Of a DNA stretch of 33,512 bases, positions 32,343-33,512 are shown one piece after another (within the stretch, counting starts at the first letter, position 1; every line of letters starts with the position of its first letter). Source of the DNA: an uncultured Clostridia bacterium (GTDB taxonomy: Bacteria > Bacillota > Clostridia > Christensenellales > Aristaeellaceae). The stretch is from NCBI GenBank assembly GCA_944362695.1, contig CALVTQ010000099.1, positions 1-33,512 of the forward strand, in the 5' to 3' direction. A model generated the notes under the pieces. The model was not told the origin of the DNA, did no database searches, and saw nothing but the letters and a program-made list of their open reading frames with translations. The translations under genes and the position numbers were made by a program.

Positions 32343-32963
32343 TCAGCGCGTCCTGCCGCCCAGCGCCTTCTGTACGCCCGTGGCAATCGCCGTGCCTGTG
32401 ACCGAGCAGACGACCGCCTCGATGACGCCCTGCACGCCCACCAGCAGCACGACGAACATCAGCGGGTTCGCCGCGCCCTTGCTGGCCACCATGCCCTGCA
32501 CGTACTCCGTGTTGTAGAACACGAGCACGATATAACCCATGAAGAACAGCGTGTTGAGCAGCGGCGCGGCCAGAGACGCGACGAAGTTATTGACGACAGC
32601 CTTGCGGCACAGCTTCGCCATGCCCGCATAGACCAGACCCACGCAGACGCCCATCAGCACGCGCATGCCCACGCACAGGATGAACGTATGCACAGGTGAG
32701 ATGCCGAAGAATGTACCCGTCATGACGGATACGCCCTGCACGGCGTCCACAAAGCTGACAAAACCGAAAACGCCGCCCAGAATCGCGCCCGCCATCGGCC
32801 CCATCACGATCGCGCCGACAGCGATCGGGACGGTCAGAAACGACATGTACAGCGGACCGACCGGCACGCTGCCCAGGCCGATGAGCTTCATGACCAGCTC
32901 AACCGCGACCAGAATGGCCAGCCGCGTCAGGTACAGGACGTTCTTTGATCTCGTGGTATTCAT
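32343..32963 (-). CDS. ECF transporter S component, probably pantothenate (PanT-like)
   Basis: This 206-aa membrane protein has about six hydrophobic segments, the size and pattern of an ECF substrate-binding (S) component, which works with a shared EcfA/A'/T module. The N-terminal LYLTRLAILVAVELVMKLIG and the GPMAGAILGGVFGFVSF segment fit such proteins. Because coaX, the next gene, phosphorylates pantothenate, PanT is the most likely identity; other vitamins (folate, queuosine precursor) cannot be excluded. No EcfAT genes lie here. The ATG has GGAGG at 8-nt spacing and the gene has its own promoter and a leader of about 115 nt. Confidence 0.82.
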   Translation of the reverse strand: MNTTRSKNVLYLTRLAILVAVELVMKLIGLGSVPVGPLYMSFLTVPIAVGAIVMGPMAGAILGGVFGFVSFVDAVQGVSVMTGTFFGISPVHTFILCVGMRVLMGVCVGLVYAGMAKLCRKAVVNNFVASLAAPLLNTLFFMGYIVLVFYNTEYVQGMVASKGAANPLMFVVLLVGVQGVIEAVVCSVTGTAIATGVQKALGGRTR

Positions 32964-33010
32964 TTTTCATTCCTCCGTTCGGGTTCACTTGGGATACCCG
33001 ACAAGTCTTT

Positions 33011-33076
33011 GCCGCAATCGCGGCGTCGTTGGGTTGCCATCCTTCCGGTCAGCTCTGCGCGCAGTCACCGCCGGAA
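33011..33076 (-). promoter_or_regulatory. Structured leader of the PanT-like gene
   Basis: The leader (about 33078-32964) can form two hairpins: TTCCGG/CCGGAA (33076-33071 with 33048-33043) around an inner CTGC/GCAG helix, and GCCGC/GCGGC (33024-33020 with 33015-33011). I do not recognise a known riboswitch (TPP, FMN, THF, preQ1, cobalamin or SAM consensus were compared by eye). It may be an unknown regulatory RNA or simply structured. Confidence 0.3.
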
Positions 33077-33084
33077 TCGCGTCT

Positions 33085-33113
33085 ATTGTATCAAATTTTG
33101 ATTACGGATGCAA
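33085..33113 (-). promoter_or_regulatory. Sigma-A promoter of the panT-coaX-hom operon
   Basis: The minus strand has -35 TTGCAT (33113-33108), a 17-bp spacer and -10 TACAAT (33090-33085), with a leader of about 115 nt to the PanT-like ATG. Confidence 0.75.
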
Positions 33114-33205
33114 GTTTTCGGCGCATTTCTTCACACATTTGCGATTGTTGACGTGTTTTTCCCGCCGTTTTTTGCGCCTTTGTCATGGCGAAACGCCCGC
33201 GAGCG

Positions 33206-33234
33206 TTGACAAATCTGCACTTCTGTAGTATAAT
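33206..33234 (+). promoter_or_regulatory. Consensus promoter of rnpB
   Basis: Perfect -35 TTGACA (33206-33211), 17-bp spacer and perfect -10 TATAAT (33229-33234), placed just before the start of the RNase P RNA. It is the only promoter in the window with both hexamers perfect at ideal spacing, as expected for an abundant stable RNA. Confidence 0.93.
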
Positions 33235-33240
33235 ACCTCC

Positions 33241-33512
33241 GTTTGTGAGGCTGCCGGGCGGCCGCGCGCCGAAAGGTGTGAGGAAAGTCCGAGCTCCATA
33301 GGGCAGGGTGCCGGGTAACGCCCGGCGGGGGTGACCCCAGGGAAAGTGCAACAGAGATATACCGCACGGCTTGCCGTGTAAGGGTGGAAAGGCGAGGTAA
33401 GAGCTCACCCGCGGCCTGGCGACTCGTCCGCGATGTAAACCCCACTCGGAGCAAGAAACGAAAGAGCATTTGAGACGGCCCGTCAAGCTCTCAGGATTTC
33501 GCTTGAACCCGC
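33241..33512 (+). ncRNA. rnpB: RNase P RNA, 5' part (partial at right edge)
   Basis: This is the catalytic RNA that removes 5' leaders from tRNA precursors. It is recognised by the near-universal core GAGGAAAGTCCGAGCTCC, then ATAGGGCAGGGTGCCGGGTA, AAGTGCAACAGAGA and GAGGTAAGAGCTCACC, followed by a GAGCAAG segment. The order and loops look like the type A architecture rather than the Bacillus type B. The 5' end is set near 33241 from the promoter; it may be a few nt off. The window ends inside the 3' half, so the last conserved helix and the 3' end are missing. Confidence 0.95.

Noticed and set aside
33241..33486. Protein frames on the minus strand across the right end
   Set aside because: They run antisense through the conserved RNase P RNA core and have no ribosome binding site.

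Overview
The window is a GC-rich (by eye about 60%) bacterial chromosome segment, most likely from a GC-rich member of the Clostridia (Bacillota); a Christensenellales- or Oscillospirales-like lineage is my guess, not a demonstrated placement. Reasons: strong AGGAGG-type ribosome binding sites before nearly every gene, consensus TTGACA/TATAAT promoters, hairpin plus T-tract terminators, a type A-like RNase P RNA, and a Gram-positive gene set (DegV, VanW-domain protein, MsmX-type shared sugar ATPase, ECF-type vitamin transporter, type III pantothenate kinase, PucR-like regulator). No phage, transposase, integrase, tRNA, rRNA operon or CRISPR array was seen. Almost every gene is on the minus strand. 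The exceptions are a small proline-rich gene (11248-11574), the VanW-domain gene (12245-13369) and rnpB at the right edge.

Layout, left to right. 1-1078: first codons of an unknown gene preceded by an unrecognised 343-aa protein. 1207-2277: ilvE with its own promoter and terminator. 2572-6922: a three-gene operon with 4-bp overlaps encoding a large exported/membrane protein, an ABC ATPase and an ABC-2 permease (Gld-like architecture). 7105-8598: glpK. 8694-11090: a membrane-anchored protein with a long Thr-Pro linker and a PQQ-like beta-propeller. 11248-12121: two convergent small unknown genes. 12245-13369: a secreted SH3-like/VanW protein. 13419-14737: degV and tadA. 14799-15644: an orphan ParB-like protein. 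15705-17972: comEC. 17973-19349: a MATE exporter. 19424-25854: a glycan operon with four GT2 glycosyltransferases, a polysaccharide pyruvyl transferase and an FrhB-like iron-sulfur protein. 25959-28324: an S41 protease and a PucR-like regulator. 28530-29651: an msmX-like ATPase. 29756-30186: an AT-rich island with a possible 49-codon gene. 30235-32963: panT-like ECF component, coaX and hom in one operon. 33241-end: the 5' part of rnpB.

How the genes work together. The glycan operon probably builds and decorates a surface polysaccharide, and the MATE protein just downstream could export a product of it; this is inference. PanT-like, CoaX and Hom couple pantothenate uptake and the first step of CoA synthesis with the threonine/methionine branch of aspartate metabolism. 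MsmX-like and GlpK point to sugar and glycerol use. Several wall-facing proteins (VanW-domain, propeller anchor, S41 protease, GATase-like membrane protein) have no assigned role. The best candidates for something new are the glycan operon, the GATase-like ABC operon, the orphan ParB-like protein, and the small genes at 11.2-12.1 kb and about 30 kb. Start sites were chosen from ribosome binding sites, promoter positions and 4-bp stop/start overlaps.
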